64,000 bases of DNA from Bacteroidetes bacterium UBA2475 (GTDB lineage: Bacteria; Bacteroidota; Bacteroidia; B-17B0; Aurantibacillaceae). The stretch spans positions 350,446 to 414,445 of the forward strand of contig DDPF01000013.1 in assembly GCA_002342065.1 (NCBI GenBank), given 5' to 3'. Made by a program: the position numbers and the translations under genes. This document shows positions 50,048 through 59,558 of this stretch, piece by piece; positions within the stretch are counted from its first letter, which is position 1, and each line of letters starts with the position of its first letter. A model generated the notes under the pieces. That model worked only from the letters and a program-made list of their open reading frames with translations, did no database searches and was not told where the DNA came from.

Positions 50048-52477
50048 ATGGACCATTACCTAGATGAACTTAACCCCGCACAGCGCGCCGCTACTATTGC
50101 TACTGAGGGTCCGGTAATGATAATTGCCGGCGCAGGCTCAGGAAAAACAAGAGTTTTAACATATCGCATTGCTCATTTAATGGAAAAAGGGGTTGACGCT
50201 TTTAACATTTTATCGCTCACTTTTACAAATAAGGCTGCCCGCGAAATGAAAGCCCGAATTGGCCGAATTGTAGGCGAAAAAGAGGCAAAGAATCTTTGGA
50301 TGGGAACCTTTCACAGCATCTTTGCGAAAATATTACGTATTGAGGCTGAGAAATTAGGTTATCCAAACAACTTTACCATTTACGATACCGATGATAGTAA
50401 AAGTGTGATCAAAGAAATTTTAAAGCAACTTAATTTAGACGATAAGATCTATAAACCTTCTTTAGTTTTAAATAGAATAAGCGACGCGAAAAATAAATTA
50501 ATTTCTGCCGGTGCTTATTTAAATAATCCCATTACACAAGCCGAAGACCAAGCCAGCAGAAAACCTATGCTTGGCCAGGTGTATTTAAATTATCAAAAAA
50601 GAAATTTTAAAGCCGGCGCTATGGATTTTGATGATCTGCTCTATCAAACCAATGTATTGCTAAGGGATTTTCCGGATGTGTTATTAAAATACCAGAATAA
50701 ATTCAAATATATTTTGGTAGATGAGTACCAGGATACAAATTTTTCGCAGTATGTAATTATTAAGCAACTTGCTGCAAAGTTCGAGAACATTAGTGTTGTT
50801 GGTGATGATGCACAAAGTATTTACGCGTTTCGCGGTGCAAACATCCAGAACATTTTAAATTTCGAAAAAGATTATCCCGATCTAAAAACATTTAAGCTTG
50901 AACAAAATTACCGTAGCACAAAAACAATTGTAGGCGCTGCCAATCACATCATCGCTAATAACAAAGAACAATTCAAAAAAAATGTTTTTACAGATAACGA
51001 GGATGGACAAAAAATAAAAATAATAAAAGCAAGTACGGATAATGAAGAAGGGCAAAAAATAGTAGCAAGCTTGTCGGAAATTCGCATGAACGAAAAGGCT
51101 ATGAATAGTGATTTTGCTATTCTATACCGTACCAATGCCCAATCGCGTGCCTTTGAAGAATCTTTATTACGATTAAATATTCCGTACAGAATTTATGGTG
51201 GTTTAAGTTTTTATCAGCGTAAAGAAATAAAAGATGTATTGGCATATTATCGTCTTACAATAAATAATAGTGATGATGAAAGTTTAAAACGCATCATTAA
51301 TTATCCCGCAAGAGGTATTGGGCAAAGCACGCTCGACAAAATAAGCGTTGCCGCCGCAGAGCACGATATCAGCATGTGGATGGTGATCAGTAATTTAAAA
51401 GACTTTAATTCGGGGCTTGGTATAAATGCTGGCATCGCTTCTAAAATTGTTGATTTTGTAGCGCAGATAAAATCCTATAGTTTATTGATACCCTACAAAG
51501 ATGCTTTTGAATTAGGAAATCAAATTGCTGTTAACAGTGGCATTGTTAAAGAATTGTATTCCGATAAAACTCCCGAGGGAGTAGCTCGTTACGAGAACGT
51601 ACAGGAATTATTAAATGGCCTAAAAGATTTTGTTGAGCAACCGCGTTCGCCACAGGAAGAAGAATTGAACGACGTTATAAAAGCATCGTTACAAAAAGAT
51701 GAAGAAAATTTATTTGCTGAAGAAACAGACACGAAATTAAAAACACTGGATGAGTTTATGCAGGAAATTACCCTGCTTACAGATAAAGATAAAGACGATA
51801 ATAAAAACACAGATGAAGTAAGTTTAATGACCATTCACGCTGCAAAAGGTTTGGAATTTAAATATGTTTTTGTAGTCGGATTAGAAGAGAATTTATTTCC
51901 ATCACAACTTTCATTAAACAGTCGCAGCGATCTTGAAGAAGAGCGCCGTTTATTTTACGTTGCCATTACCCGTGCCGAAAAGCAGGCCACACTTAGCTTT
52001 GCAACCATGCGTTACCGCTACGGTAATGTTTTATATTGCGAACCAAGCCGTTTTATTGATGAAATAGACAGCAAATTTTTAGATTATCCCGAAGAGCAAA
52101 GTACACCGATCTTTGGTGATGATACTTTTGATAAATTCAGAAATGACTTTAATGATGGTTCTAAAAAAGATATTGGTTTTGGGAAAAATAAAAATTTTAA
52201 TTCCGCTTCAAAAACAGGATCTACATTAAATTTTAATCCGCCGCAAAAAAAATTAATTAGTTTAAATTCAAAATTTGCAACTACTACTTCTACCCCGGTA
52301 GATCTTTCTTTGAATAAATCCTTACAGCAAGGCGACTTTGTTTCGCACGAAAAATTTGGTAAGGGGCAAATTGTTCTTTTAGAGGGTAATTGGCCTGAAA
52401 CCAAGGCAACTATTCAGTTTGAAAAGGAAGGCTCAAAGAATTTACTTTTAAAATTTGCGCGCTTAAATAAACTCTAA
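50048..52477 (+). CDS. uvrD: UvrD/PcrA-type DNA helicase
   Basis: An 809-residue superfamily 1A helicase. Motif I AGAGSGKTRVLTYRIAHL, motif Ia LTFTNKAAREMKARI, motif II ILVDEYQDTN, motif III VGDDAQSIYAFRGA, motif IV LEQNYRS, motif V VSLMTIHAAKGLEFKYVFVVGLEE, motif VI LFYVAITRAEKQ. The C-terminus (FVSHEKFGKGQIVLLEGNWPETKATIQFEKEG) is the Tudor-like PcrA end. Unwinds DNA in repair and at blocked forks. Single gene; a TAATTTTG box lies four bases before the ATG, suggesting a leaderless mRNA. UvrD and PcrA cannot be separated on sequence alone. Confidence 0.94.
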   Translation: MDHYLDELNPAQRAATIATEGPVMIIAGAGSGKTRVLTYRIAHLMEKGVDAFNILSLTFTNKAAREMKARIGRIVGEKEAKNLWMGTFHSIFAKILRIEAEKLGYPNNFTIYDTDDSKSVIKEILKQLNLDDKIYKPSLVLNRISDAKNKLISAGAYLNNPITQAEDQASRKPMLGQVYLNYQKRNFKAGAMDFDDLLYQTNVLLRDFPDVLLKYQNKFKYILVDEYQDTNFSQYVIIKQLAAKFENISVVGDDAQSIYAFRGANIQNILNFEKDYPDLKTFKLEQNYRSTKTIVGAANHIIANNKEQFKKNVFTDNEDGQKIKIIKASTDNEEGQKIVASLSEIRMNEKAMNSDFAILYRTNAQSRAFEESLLRLNIPYRIYGGLSFYQRKEIKDVLAYYRLTINNSDDESLKRIINYPARGIGQSTLDKISVAAAEHDISMWMVISNLKDFNSGLGINAGIASKIVDFVAQIKSYSLLIPYKDAFELGNQIAVNSGIVKELYSDKTPEGVARYENVQELLNGLKDFVEQPRSPQEEELNDVIKASLQKDEENLFAEETDTKLKTLDEFMQEITLLTDKDKDDNKNTDEVSLMTIHAAKGLEFKYVFVVGLEENLFPSQLSLNSRSDLEEERRLFYVAITRAEKQATLSFATMRYRYGNVLYCEPSRFIDEIDSKFLDYPEEQSTPIFGDDTFDKFRNDFNDGSKKDIGFGKNKNFNSASKTGSTLNFNPPQKKLISLNSKFATTTSTPVDLSLNKSLQQGDFVSHEKFGKGQIVLLEGNWPETKATIQFEKEGSKNLLLKFARLNKL

Positions 52478-52535
52478 ACTGATTGTAATTTTTATTGTTT
52501 TTTTTTATATCTTTAATAAAATTAAAAATTTTATT

Positions 52536-53804
52536 ATGCGTAAAAAATTACAATTAATTTGTTTGGCAATACTTACTTGTTTATTTATAAAAGCTCAAGC
52601 TCCTGTTGCAGGTTTTACATTAGCGGGTCAACCTTGTATCAATGGTGCTTTTGAGCCTACAAACACATCTACCGGAAGTCCGACATTAACTTTTGGTTGG
52701 TCAATATTTCCTGCAACCAATACTATTCTTCCTTCAGCAACTGCTGCTAGCCCAACAATTACTCTGGGCTCCGGAAATTATACAATTACTTTAGTTGCAA
52801 CAAATTCTCTTGGTACATCCAGTTATTCGCAGGCTATCACCGGTGTTACAACCTGCCCTGCTTGTTTGGATACAATAAGGATGATAAAAAATATTGATAC
52901 TTTAGCAAAATATGCCGCTTCCAACAATACTTTAGTTTTAGGCTGCCAGACTGGTTTTGCAGGCTTTTTAACAGGAACCAATTGTTATAAGGATAAAGAA
53001 TTTGCTCAGTATTTTCCGCCGTCGAGTTACAGCAACACACCATTACCACAAGTAAATAGCGTAATTGTTTTGTTTGATAGTTTAGGCACGAGACCGGGAT
53101 CATCTTCAACCGGTGTACCAATTTATTGCAAATTATATGGCGGCACAATGGGTGCAGGCCCCAACTCTTTGATCAATCAGGTATCTGATCTTTTAGGAAC
53201 TATTGCCGGTGCAACAAATAAAACTGTAACAGTTAAATACTGTGGTAGTCCAACTTATACGTTTACCGGTTCAAAAATAATTCCATGGAAATTTAATTTT
53301 GGAGGAATAGTTGTTCCTACATCAGGATTTTTTGCTGCCGTGCAAACACCCTACTCTTCTGTGCTTGACTCTATAAGGATCTTTAGTAATACAAAAACCA
53401 ATCTAAGTACAGACTCAAGCGGTTGGTTCTTACAATTTACCAACAACTGGAGAACTTTACGTTATGGCCGCAATGCAAAAGTACAGTTAGCTATTTTACC
53501 AATTATTGCCTGTCAGGCCATACAAGGTATTGAAGATCATAAAACAGATTTTAATTCTAACATTACTGTTATGCCAAATCCCGGCAACGGACAATTTAGT
53601 TTGATATTTACATTGTTGAAAATGGAAAATATAAACGTTAAAATAATTAATTCATTAGGCCAGGAGCTCTCCTCCGACAGGTTAGAGAATGTAGCCAATC
53701 ATGTTATCAATATAGATCTAAGGAATAGGCCAACAGGAATTTACTTTATTGAGGTCAGCAATGGCAATGAAAAGGTCACAAAGAAACTGATCTTAACTAA
53801 TTAA
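52536..53804 (+). CDS. Secreted T9SS type A protein, homologous to the C-terminal half of the M43 protease
   Basis: A 422-residue protein with signal peptide MRKKLQLICLAILTCLFIKAQ and a PKD-like domain (residues about 22-108: GFTLAGQPCINGAFEPTNTSTG...ITLVATNSLG). Residues about 110-340 are a Cys-containing module (CLDTIRMI...GCQTGFAGFLTGTNCYKDKEFAQYFP...VIVLFDSLGT) that is also present in the M43 protease at 55608. A Por secretion tail ends the protein (VMPNPGNGQFSLIFTLLKMEN ... GIYFIEVSNGNEKVTKKLILTN). No peptidase motif is present, so it is like the protease without its catalytic part. TATCTTTA at 52508-52515 may be its -7 box. Confidence 0.8.
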   Translation: MRKKLQLICLAILTCLFIKAQAPVAGFTLAGQPCINGAFEPTNTSTGSPTLTFGWSIFPATNTILPSATAASPTITLGSGNYTITLVATNSLGTSSYSQAITGVTTCPACLDTIRMIKNIDTLAKYAASNNTLVLGCQTGFAGFLTGTNCYKDKEFAQYFPPSSYSNTPLPQVNSVIVLFDSLGTRPGSSSTGVPIYCKLYGGTMGAGPNSLINQVSDLLGTIAGATNKTVTVKYCGSPTYTFTGSKIIPWKFNFGGIVVPTSGFFAAVQTPYSSVLDSIRIFSNTKTNLSTDSSGWFLQFTNNWRTLRYGRNAKVQLAILPIIACQAIQGIEDHKTDFNSNITVMPNPGNGQFSLIFTLLKMENINVKIINSLGQELSSDRLENVANHVINIDLRNRPTGIYFIEVSNGNEKVTKKLILTN

Positions 53805-53807
53805 TTT

Positions 53808-53834
53808 AAAGCCTCCTTTCCGGAGGCTTTTTTT
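53808..53834 (+). terminator. Rho-independent terminator
   Basis: AAAGCCTCC pairs with GGAGGCTTT around a five-base loop and is followed by TTTT. Confidence 0.9.
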
Positions 53835-53927
53835 GGCCATCGATTTAACAATAACAAATAAAATTAGCTGTCAGATCGAAAGGTAAATGTTTTACATTTG
53901 TTAATTATAAACCCATAAAATTAAATC

Positions 53928-55421
53928 ATGACTAAAAATTACTTCAAATTATTTTCATTAACCGCGGCTGTTATTTTAACTGCCAGCTCGGTTAAGGCAC
54001 AGTGCGTAACACCTCCAATACCAACTATAACAAGTAACGGTGCTTGTGGATCTTTTCCATTAACAACAACTTTAACAGCAACAGGTGCATCTACATTGCA
54101 AACCGGTTGGTATGCTAATGCGTTTGGTGGTAATGCAGTAGGTACAGGAAGTACTTACGCTACACCAAGTTTAACAGGAGCAACCGTTTATTACGCTGCA
54201 CAATTAGCACCTACAACAACTGAATCATTGAGTTTGCCTCCACAGGCAAGTCCGTTTAGTGGTAATGCAAGGGGGTATTATTTTACTGCTCCAGTATCTT
54301 TTGTAATTACAGGTGTAAGGGTTCCTACGGATGCAAATTCTGGTAACGCTAGTGTTGCAATAGTTAAACTTCCGGTAGCACCGCCATTATTTTCTGCTGT
54401 AACAAATACTTTTGATGTATTGTATTTAGCACAAAATGTTGTTGGCACTGGTACTATGATGGTAAATATCCCTGTTTACGCCGGCGAAATTATTGGTGTG
54501 TTAGGTGTAAGGAACGATGTTAACTCATACGCTACTGGTCCATACACAGCTAATTTAGGAACTAATACTGTTACTGTAAGCCGAATGGGAATGCAATTTC
54601 CTTTATCTACAAATGCTCCACAAAGCTTATGGACAGAGGCATCAGGAAGCATCTCAAGAGTTGAGTTATACACAACTTTAGGTTGTTTAAATGCTTTAAC
54701 TGCTTATACTGTAACTTCCAATCCAAGCCCAACAGTTTCTATCACTGGTGGTACAACAACTGTTTGTGCGGGAACACCTGTTAGTTTAACAGCTAATGGT
54801 GCTTCAACTTATACATGGAATACTGCTGCAACTACATCAAGTATTGCTCCTTCACCATCAGTTAACACAACTTACACTGTTACAGGCTCAAGCGCTGGAG
54901 GTTGTACTGCTACTGCGGTGCAAGCTGTTAGTGTAAATCCAAGTCCGGCAGTTAACGCGGTAAGCAGTACCAGTTTGTTATGCGTTGGTCAAACAGCAAG
55001 TTTAACAGCAAGCGGCGCTACGACTTATACATGGAATACAGCTGCAACTACAACTGTTATTGCGGTTTCTCCAACTGTAACTACTTCTTATACTGTAACA
55101 GGTACTAATGCATTAGGGTGCACAGCTACTTATGTAATTAATCAGGCAGTTTCTGTTTGTAGTGGTTTAAATTCAAATCAAAGTACAACTTCATCATTGG
55201 TTGTTTATCCAAATCCAACAAACGGTGCGTTCACTATTGAAATGGCGAACGGTTTTACAAAAACTATCAGTGTGATTGATGTTACTGGTCGCGTAGTTGT
55301 TGAAACTTCAAGCAACAACGATTCAATAAATTTAAACATCGGTAATTTAGCTAACGGTATTTATTATATTAACCTACGAAGCAATAATACTACACAGGTA
55401 TTAAAGGTTGTAAAACAATAA
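53928..55421 (+). CDS. Secreted T9SS type A protein with Ig-like repeats
   Basis: A 497-residue protein. Signal peptide MTKNYFKLFSLTAAVILTASSVKAQ. Residues about 28-110 are an Ig-like module with a GWYANAFGGNAVGTGSTYATPSLTGATVYYAAQ pattern often seen in Bacteroidota surface proteins; about 110-250 a beta-sandwich; about 260-410 two tandem repeats (SLTANGASTYTWNTAATTSSI and SLTASGATTYTWNTAATTTVI). C-terminal Por tail (VVYPNPTNGAFTIEMANG ... GIYYINLRSNNTTQVLKVVKQ). TACATTTG at 53893-53900 could be the -7 box. Function unknown. Confidence 0.8.
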   Translation: MTKNYFKLFSLTAAVILTASSVKAQCVTPPIPTITSNGACGSFPLTTTLTATGASTLQTGWYANAFGGNAVGTGSTYATPSLTGATVYYAAQLAPTTTESLSLPPQASPFSGNARGYYFTAPVSFVITGVRVPTDANSGNASVAIVKLPVAPPLFSAVTNTFDVLYLAQNVVGTGTMMVNIPVYAGEIIGVLGVRNDVNSYATGPYTANLGTNTVTVSRMGMQFPLSTNAPQSLWTEASGSISRVELYTTLGCLNALTAYTVTSNPSPTVSITGGTTTVCAGTPVSLTANGASTYTWNTAATTSSIAPSPSVNTTYTVTGSSAGGCTATAVQAVSVNPSPAVNAVSSTSLLCVGQTASLTASGATTYTWNTAATTTVIAVSPTVTTSYTVTGTNALGCTATYVINQAVSVCSGLNSNQSTTSSLVVYPNPTNGAFTIEMANGFTKTISVIDVTGRVVVETSSNNDSINLNIGNLANGIYYINLRSNNTTQVLKVVKQ

Positions 55422-55440
55422 TAATTAATTTTGTTCTTTT

Positions 55441-55474
55441 AAAAGGCTCCTTAAAAATAAGGAGCCTTTTTTTT
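55441..55474 (+). terminator. Rho-independent terminator
   Basis: AAAAGGCTCCTTA pairs perfectly with TAAGGAGCCTTTT, followed by more T. Confidence 0.92.
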
Positions 55475-55607
55475 ACACATATTTTTTATTTCCCCACAAA
55501 ATCTAAAATTTTAGCAACGCATTGAGTTAAAAGTCATTTTGAATGAGTGAAAAAATTTGCGATGCAGATGCTTTTACCTAAATTTATCCATCGAAAAAAA
55601 CTACTAC

Positions 55608-57893
55608 ATGATCAAAAAAATACTTATTTCAGGTTTTGCTTTTTTAAGCTGCACATTTTTAACCGCACAGAACGAAAAAAACACTGTGCCACCAAATCGT
55701 ACCTGTGGTACCGAGATCCCTACACAACAATGGGATGAGTGGTTCAATAAAAAAGTTACCGAATACAAAGCGTATTTGGTTGCCAATAAAATTCAGGCTG
55801 CAAATTACACAATACCCGTAGTGGTTCACGTAATTCACTCTGGTGGTGCTATTGGCGTAGGCGATAATATTTCGCAGGCGCAGGTACAAGATCAAATTGC
55901 TATTATTAATGCAGATTTTGCAGGTACAGGAACTTTTGTTGCTAACTGCCCTCCGGTATTTCAACCAGTTATTGCTAACTCAAATATTACATGGTGTTTA
56001 GCTGTTACAAACCCAACAGGTGGTGCTATGACAGAGCCGGGCATTGACCGTGTTCTTGCAACTTCTATTACAGGTATTACTTCAGTTCCCGCCAGCGGTT
56101 TCGCTACAGGACCAATAAACAGTACAATTAAACCTGCTACTATCTGGGATCCAACAAAATATTGCAACATGTGGGTTTTAAAATTACAGAACGGCTTATT
56201 AGGTTACGCTACTTTTCCTGCAGGAACTACTTTACCGGGTGTTACCGGTGGAGGATCTGCAACAAACGATGGTGTTGTAATGGGACATAATTATTTTGGA
56301 AGTATTGGCAGCGCGGCCACATCAGCGCCTTACCACCTTGGCCGTACTACAACACATGAGTTAGGACACTGGTTAGGCTTACGCCATACCTGGGGAGACG
56401 GAAATTGTTTAACCGATTTTTGTGCCGATACACCTACTGCAAAAACATCCAACTTTGGTTGTAAAACACATCCTTACGGAACTAACCAATGCGGTGCAGG
56501 CACAAGTCCTAATGGTGAAATGACAATGAATTTTATGGATTACTCTGATGATCCTTGTATGTATATGTTTACTGTTGATCAAAGAACACGCATGCAAACA
56601 GCAATGAGCCAGGGAACTTACCGTACATTATTAGGTACACATGGTTTATGCGCAGCATCTAACCCAAACCCCGGACCGGCTGTTGCAGCTTTTAATTTAG
56701 AAAACCCTTGTGTAGGTTTACCACTTACACCAAACAATACTTCAAGCGGTGGACCAGCTCCAACCTTTGTATGGAGTGCTTCTCCAAACACAGTTACATT
56801 TTCGCCAAATGCAAACGTAGCTGCTCCCGCAATTACTTTTGGTAGCCCAACAACGTATACATTATTTTTAACTGCAACTAACTCAGTAAACGTTTCTAAC
56901 ACATCAATTGTTGTAGGACCACTTACTACCTGCCCAAAACCGGCTGTGTGTATTGATACGTTAAACATGATCGGAAATAATGATACATTAACCACTTATT
57001 CTGCACCAAATAATACGTTGATCATTGGCTGCCAAACGGGTTACGCCGGTTTCTTAACCGGAACAAATTGTTATAAGGATAAAGAATTTGCACAATACTT
57101 TCCTGCATCAACCTATAGCGATACACCTGTACCACAGGTAAACTCTGTTATCGTTCTGTTTGATAGTTTAGGAACAAAAGCGGGTCCTACCGGTGTTGGC
57201 ACACAGATCTATTGTAAGATCTATGGCGGAACGGTTGGTTCAGGCCCTAATTCATTGATCGTGCAAAAAGGCGATAGTTTAGGAAAGATAGCTGCAAGTA
57301 CAAATAAAACAGTTACTATAAAATATTGCGGCACTCCTAATTATACTTTTACAACAACAAAAATAATTCCATTTAAATACGACTTTGCTACTCCAATACA
57401 AATTCCTAACAGTGGTTTCTTTGCAGCAGTGCAAACCCCTTATGGTTCGTTACAAGATTCAATACACATCTTTTGTAATACAAAAACAAGTCCAAGTACC
57501 GACTCTAGCGCATGGTTATTACAATTTGGAAATAACTGGAGAACGTTGCGTTACAATAGAAATGCTAAAGTACATTTAGCTATCCTGCCACAAATTACCT
57601 GCAGGCCAATTGTTGGGATACAGGAAAATGTAAGTGTATTTAACTCTAACATTACTGTAATGCCAAATCCAAGCACCGGAAACTTTAGTTTAATATTTAC
57701 ATTACCAAAACAGGAAGATGTGAATGTGAGGATCTTTAATCCATTAGGACAACAGATCTCATCCGACAGGCTGGAGAACGTTACTAATAATATGATAAAC
57801 ATTGACCTTAGTAACAGGGCTGATGGTATCTATTTTATTGAAGTATCTAACGGAACAGAAAAAGTAATTAAGAAGATCATTATTACACGTTAA
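55608..57893 (+). CDS. Secreted M43 (pappalysin-like) zinc metalloprotease with PKD domain and T9SS tail
   Basis: A 761-residue protein. The frame opens at 55557 but ATG 55608 gives the signal peptide MIKKILISGFAFLSCTFLTAQ. The peptidase domain (about residues 60-340) contains TTTHELGHWLGLRHTWGD, the extended H-E-x-x-H-x-x-G-x-x-H zinc motif near residue 249, and NFMDYSDDPCMYMF, the Met-turn of metzincins. A PKD domain (about 350-440) and a Cys module shared with the gene at 52536 follow. The end is a Por secretion tail (VMPNPSTGNFSLIFTLPKQED...GIYFIEVSNGTEKVIKKIIITR). It should be exported by T9SS and degrade external proteins. Single gene between terminators. Confidence 0.9.
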   Translation: MIKKILISGFAFLSCTFLTAQNEKNTVPPNRTCGTEIPTQQWDEWFNKKVTEYKAYLVANKIQAANYTIPVVVHVIHSGGAIGVGDNISQAQVQDQIAIINADFAGTGTFVANCPPVFQPVIANSNITWCLAVTNPTGGAMTEPGIDRVLATSITGITSVPASGFATGPINSTIKPATIWDPTKYCNMWVLKLQNGLLGYATFPAGTTLPGVTGGGSATNDGVVMGHNYFGSIGSAATSAPYHLGRTTTHELGHWLGLRHTWGDGNCLTDFCADTPTAKTSNFGCKTHPYGTNQCGAGTSPNGEMTMNFMDYSDDPCMYMFTVDQRTRMQTAMSQGTYRTLLGTHGLCAASNPNPGPAVAAFNLENPCVGLPLTPNNTSSGGPAPTFVWSASPNTVTFSPNANVAAPAITFGSPTTYTLFLTATNSVNVSNTSIVVGPLTTCPKPAVCIDTLNMIGNNDTLTTYSAPNNTLIIGCQTGYAGFLTGTNCYKDKEFAQYFPASTYSDTPVPQVNSVIVLFDSLGTKAGPTGVGTQIYCKIYGGTVGSGPNSLIVQKGDSLGKIAASTNKTVTIKYCGTPNYTFTTTKIIPFKYDFATPIQIPNSGFFAAVQTPYGSLQDSIHIFCNTKTSPSTDSSAWLLQFGNNWRTLRYNRNAKVHLAILPQITCRPIVGIQENVSVFNSNITVMPNPSTGNFSLIFTLPKQEDVNVRIFNPLGQQISSDRLENVTNNMINIDLSNRADGIYFIEVSNGTEKVIKKIIITR

Positions 57894-57912
57894 AAAATTA
57901 ATATCTACCTTT

Positions 57913-57944
57913 AAACCCATCCCCAATAAGGATGGGTTTTTTGT
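57913..57944 (+). terminator. Rho-independent terminator
   Basis: AAACCCATCC (57913-57922) pairs with GGATGGGTTT (57930-57939) and is followed by a T-rich run. Confidence 0.9.
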
Positions 57945-57965
57945 TTTACAGATCTCAACATACTC

Positions 57966-58652
57966 ATGATGTTTAAAAGAATTACGATTTTATTTTTAGT
58001 CTTTGTTGCTTTACAAAGCTGCATGCTAAAAAGTAAAATGACCAAGATCGTTACAGAGCATTACACCAAAAAAGAAGCTTTAAAACCTTTAACCAATACT
58101 AATGTAACCGTTAATACAGATGCGCTTCCAAGAATTCCCGGTTATTGCAGAAGCAGCTATCAGCGCTTTTATACAGTGCCGTTATTAGTGTATTTCTTTT
58201 CTAAAGAAGTAATTCGTTGCCAGGTAAGTCCAAACATTTATGTGAACGCAACCAATAAAGAAATAAATAAATTGTTAGAGAGTAATAATGAAAAGCTCGA
58301 TAACAAGCAACTAGAGATAACGTTTACTAGTTTACCAAACGCATTTAATCATAGTTACAAAAATCACTTTATTGCTGTACAGTTCTTATTTTTCGGTTTC
58401 ACGATCTCAACCAACAAAAATGAGATGTATTACCCCATTGGTTTTATTAAATTAAATTATGTACTTAGAGATAAGACCACGCAAAACATTCTTAAACAAG
58501 GCGAGTTAAGCGAGCAGATACAAAATTTGTACTTAAAAAAAGAATACTATCAAAGCAGAAAAAACTTTGTTGAAGATTTTGTAACTTTATATGATAATAA
58601 CACAACCAATGCCTGCCAGCTTATTGCGCAAAAACTGGTTAACGAACTTTAG
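57966..58652 (+). CDS. Lipoprotein of unknown function
   Basis: A 228-residue protein. MMFKRITILFLVFVALQSCMLKSK is a lipoprotein signal with Cys near residue 19 (QSC). The mature part is basic and has beta-alpha pattern (LEITFTSLPNAFNHSYKNHFIAVQFLFFGFTIS ... YPIGFIKLNYVLRDKTTQNILKQGELSEQ). The lipobox is acceptable. No family recognised. It ends six bases before an MBL-fold hydrolase gene, so the two are likely one transcript. Confidence 0.65.
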   Translation: MMFKRITILFLVFVALQSCMLKSKMTKIVTEHYTKKEALKPLTNTNVTVNTDALPRIPGYCRSSYQRFYTVPLLVYFFSKEVIRCQVSPNIYVNATNKEINKLLESNNEKLDNKQLEITFTSLPNAFNHSYKNHFIAVQFLFFGFTISTNKNEMYYPIGFIKLNYVLRDKTTQNILKQGELSEQIQNLYLKKEYYQSRKNFVEDFVTLYDNNTTNACQLIAQKLVNEL

Positions 58653-58657
58653 AAACT

Positions 58658-59497
58658 ATGAAACTATACTCAATAAATACCGGACATTTTAAATTAGATG
58701 GTGGCGCCATGTTTGGCGTGGTACCAAAATCGTTATGGAACAAATTAAACCCGGCCGACGATAACAATATGTGCAGCTGGGCCATGCGTTGTTTATTGAT
58801 TGAAGATAACGGCCGCCTTATTTTAATTGATAATGGCATGGGCAATAAGCAGGATGCGAAGTTTTTTGGTTATTATTATTTACATGGCAACGATACCTTA
58901 GAAAAATCGTTGAATAAATATGGTTTTACCAGCGATGATATAACGGATATGGTATTGACGCATTTGCATTTTGACCATTGCGGCGGAAGTATAAAATACA
59001 ATAGTGACAGAACGAAACTAGAACCTGCTTTTAAGAACGCTAAATATTACAGCAACAAAAAGCATTGGGACTGGGCCATAAACCCTAACCCACGCGAGAA
59101 AGCAAGTTTTTTAAAAGAGAACATTTTGCCTATACAAGAAAGCGGGCAATTAAATTTTATTGACAGCAATACAGAATTAATACCCGGACTAACTTTTTTA
59201 GAAGTTAACGGACACACAGAGGCCATGATGTTGCCAATAGTTAATTATAAAGACACGACGATTGCTTATATGGCCGATCTTATACCAAGTGCCGCGCACA
59301 TACCCCTGTCCTACGTAATGGCTTACGATATGCGCCCACTGGCAACGATGCAGGAAAAAGAACTGATCTTAAATAAAGCCGTAGAAAACAATTGGAAATT
59401 ATTTTTTGAGCACGATAATACAATTGAATGCGTAAGCCTTGAGAAAAATGAAAGAGGCGTTAGAAAAAAAGATAGTTTTTTATTGAGTGAGATATAA
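58658..59497 (+). CDS. MBL-fold metallo-hydrolase
   Basis: A 279-residue protein without signal peptide. LTHLHFDHCGGS is the zinc-binding H-x-H-x-D-H motif; later ligands are in VNGHTEAMM and YMADLIPSAAHI. The layout is like N-acyl-homoserine lactonase/hydroxyacylglutathione hydrolase-type enzymes, but the substrate cannot be named. The ATG follows the lipoprotein gene by six bases. Confidence 0.85.
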   Translation: MKLYSINTGHFKLDGGAMFGVVPKSLWNKLNPADDNNMCSWAMRCLLIEDNGRLILIDNGMGNKQDAKFFGYYYLHGNDTLEKSLNKYGFTSDDITDMVLTHLHFDHCGGSIKYNSDRTKLEPAFKNAKYYSNKKHWDWAINPNPREKASFLKENILPIQESGQLNFIDSNTELIPGLTFLEVNGHTEAMMLPIVNYKDTTIAYMADLIPSAAHIPLSYVMAYDMRPLATMQEKELILNKAVENNWKLFFEHDNTIECVSLEKNERGVRKKDSFLLSEI

Positions 59498-59558
59498 AAA
59501 TAACCCTTTACTATAAATTGTAGCCACACCTTTTTTATTTTGAATTTACATTTACATT

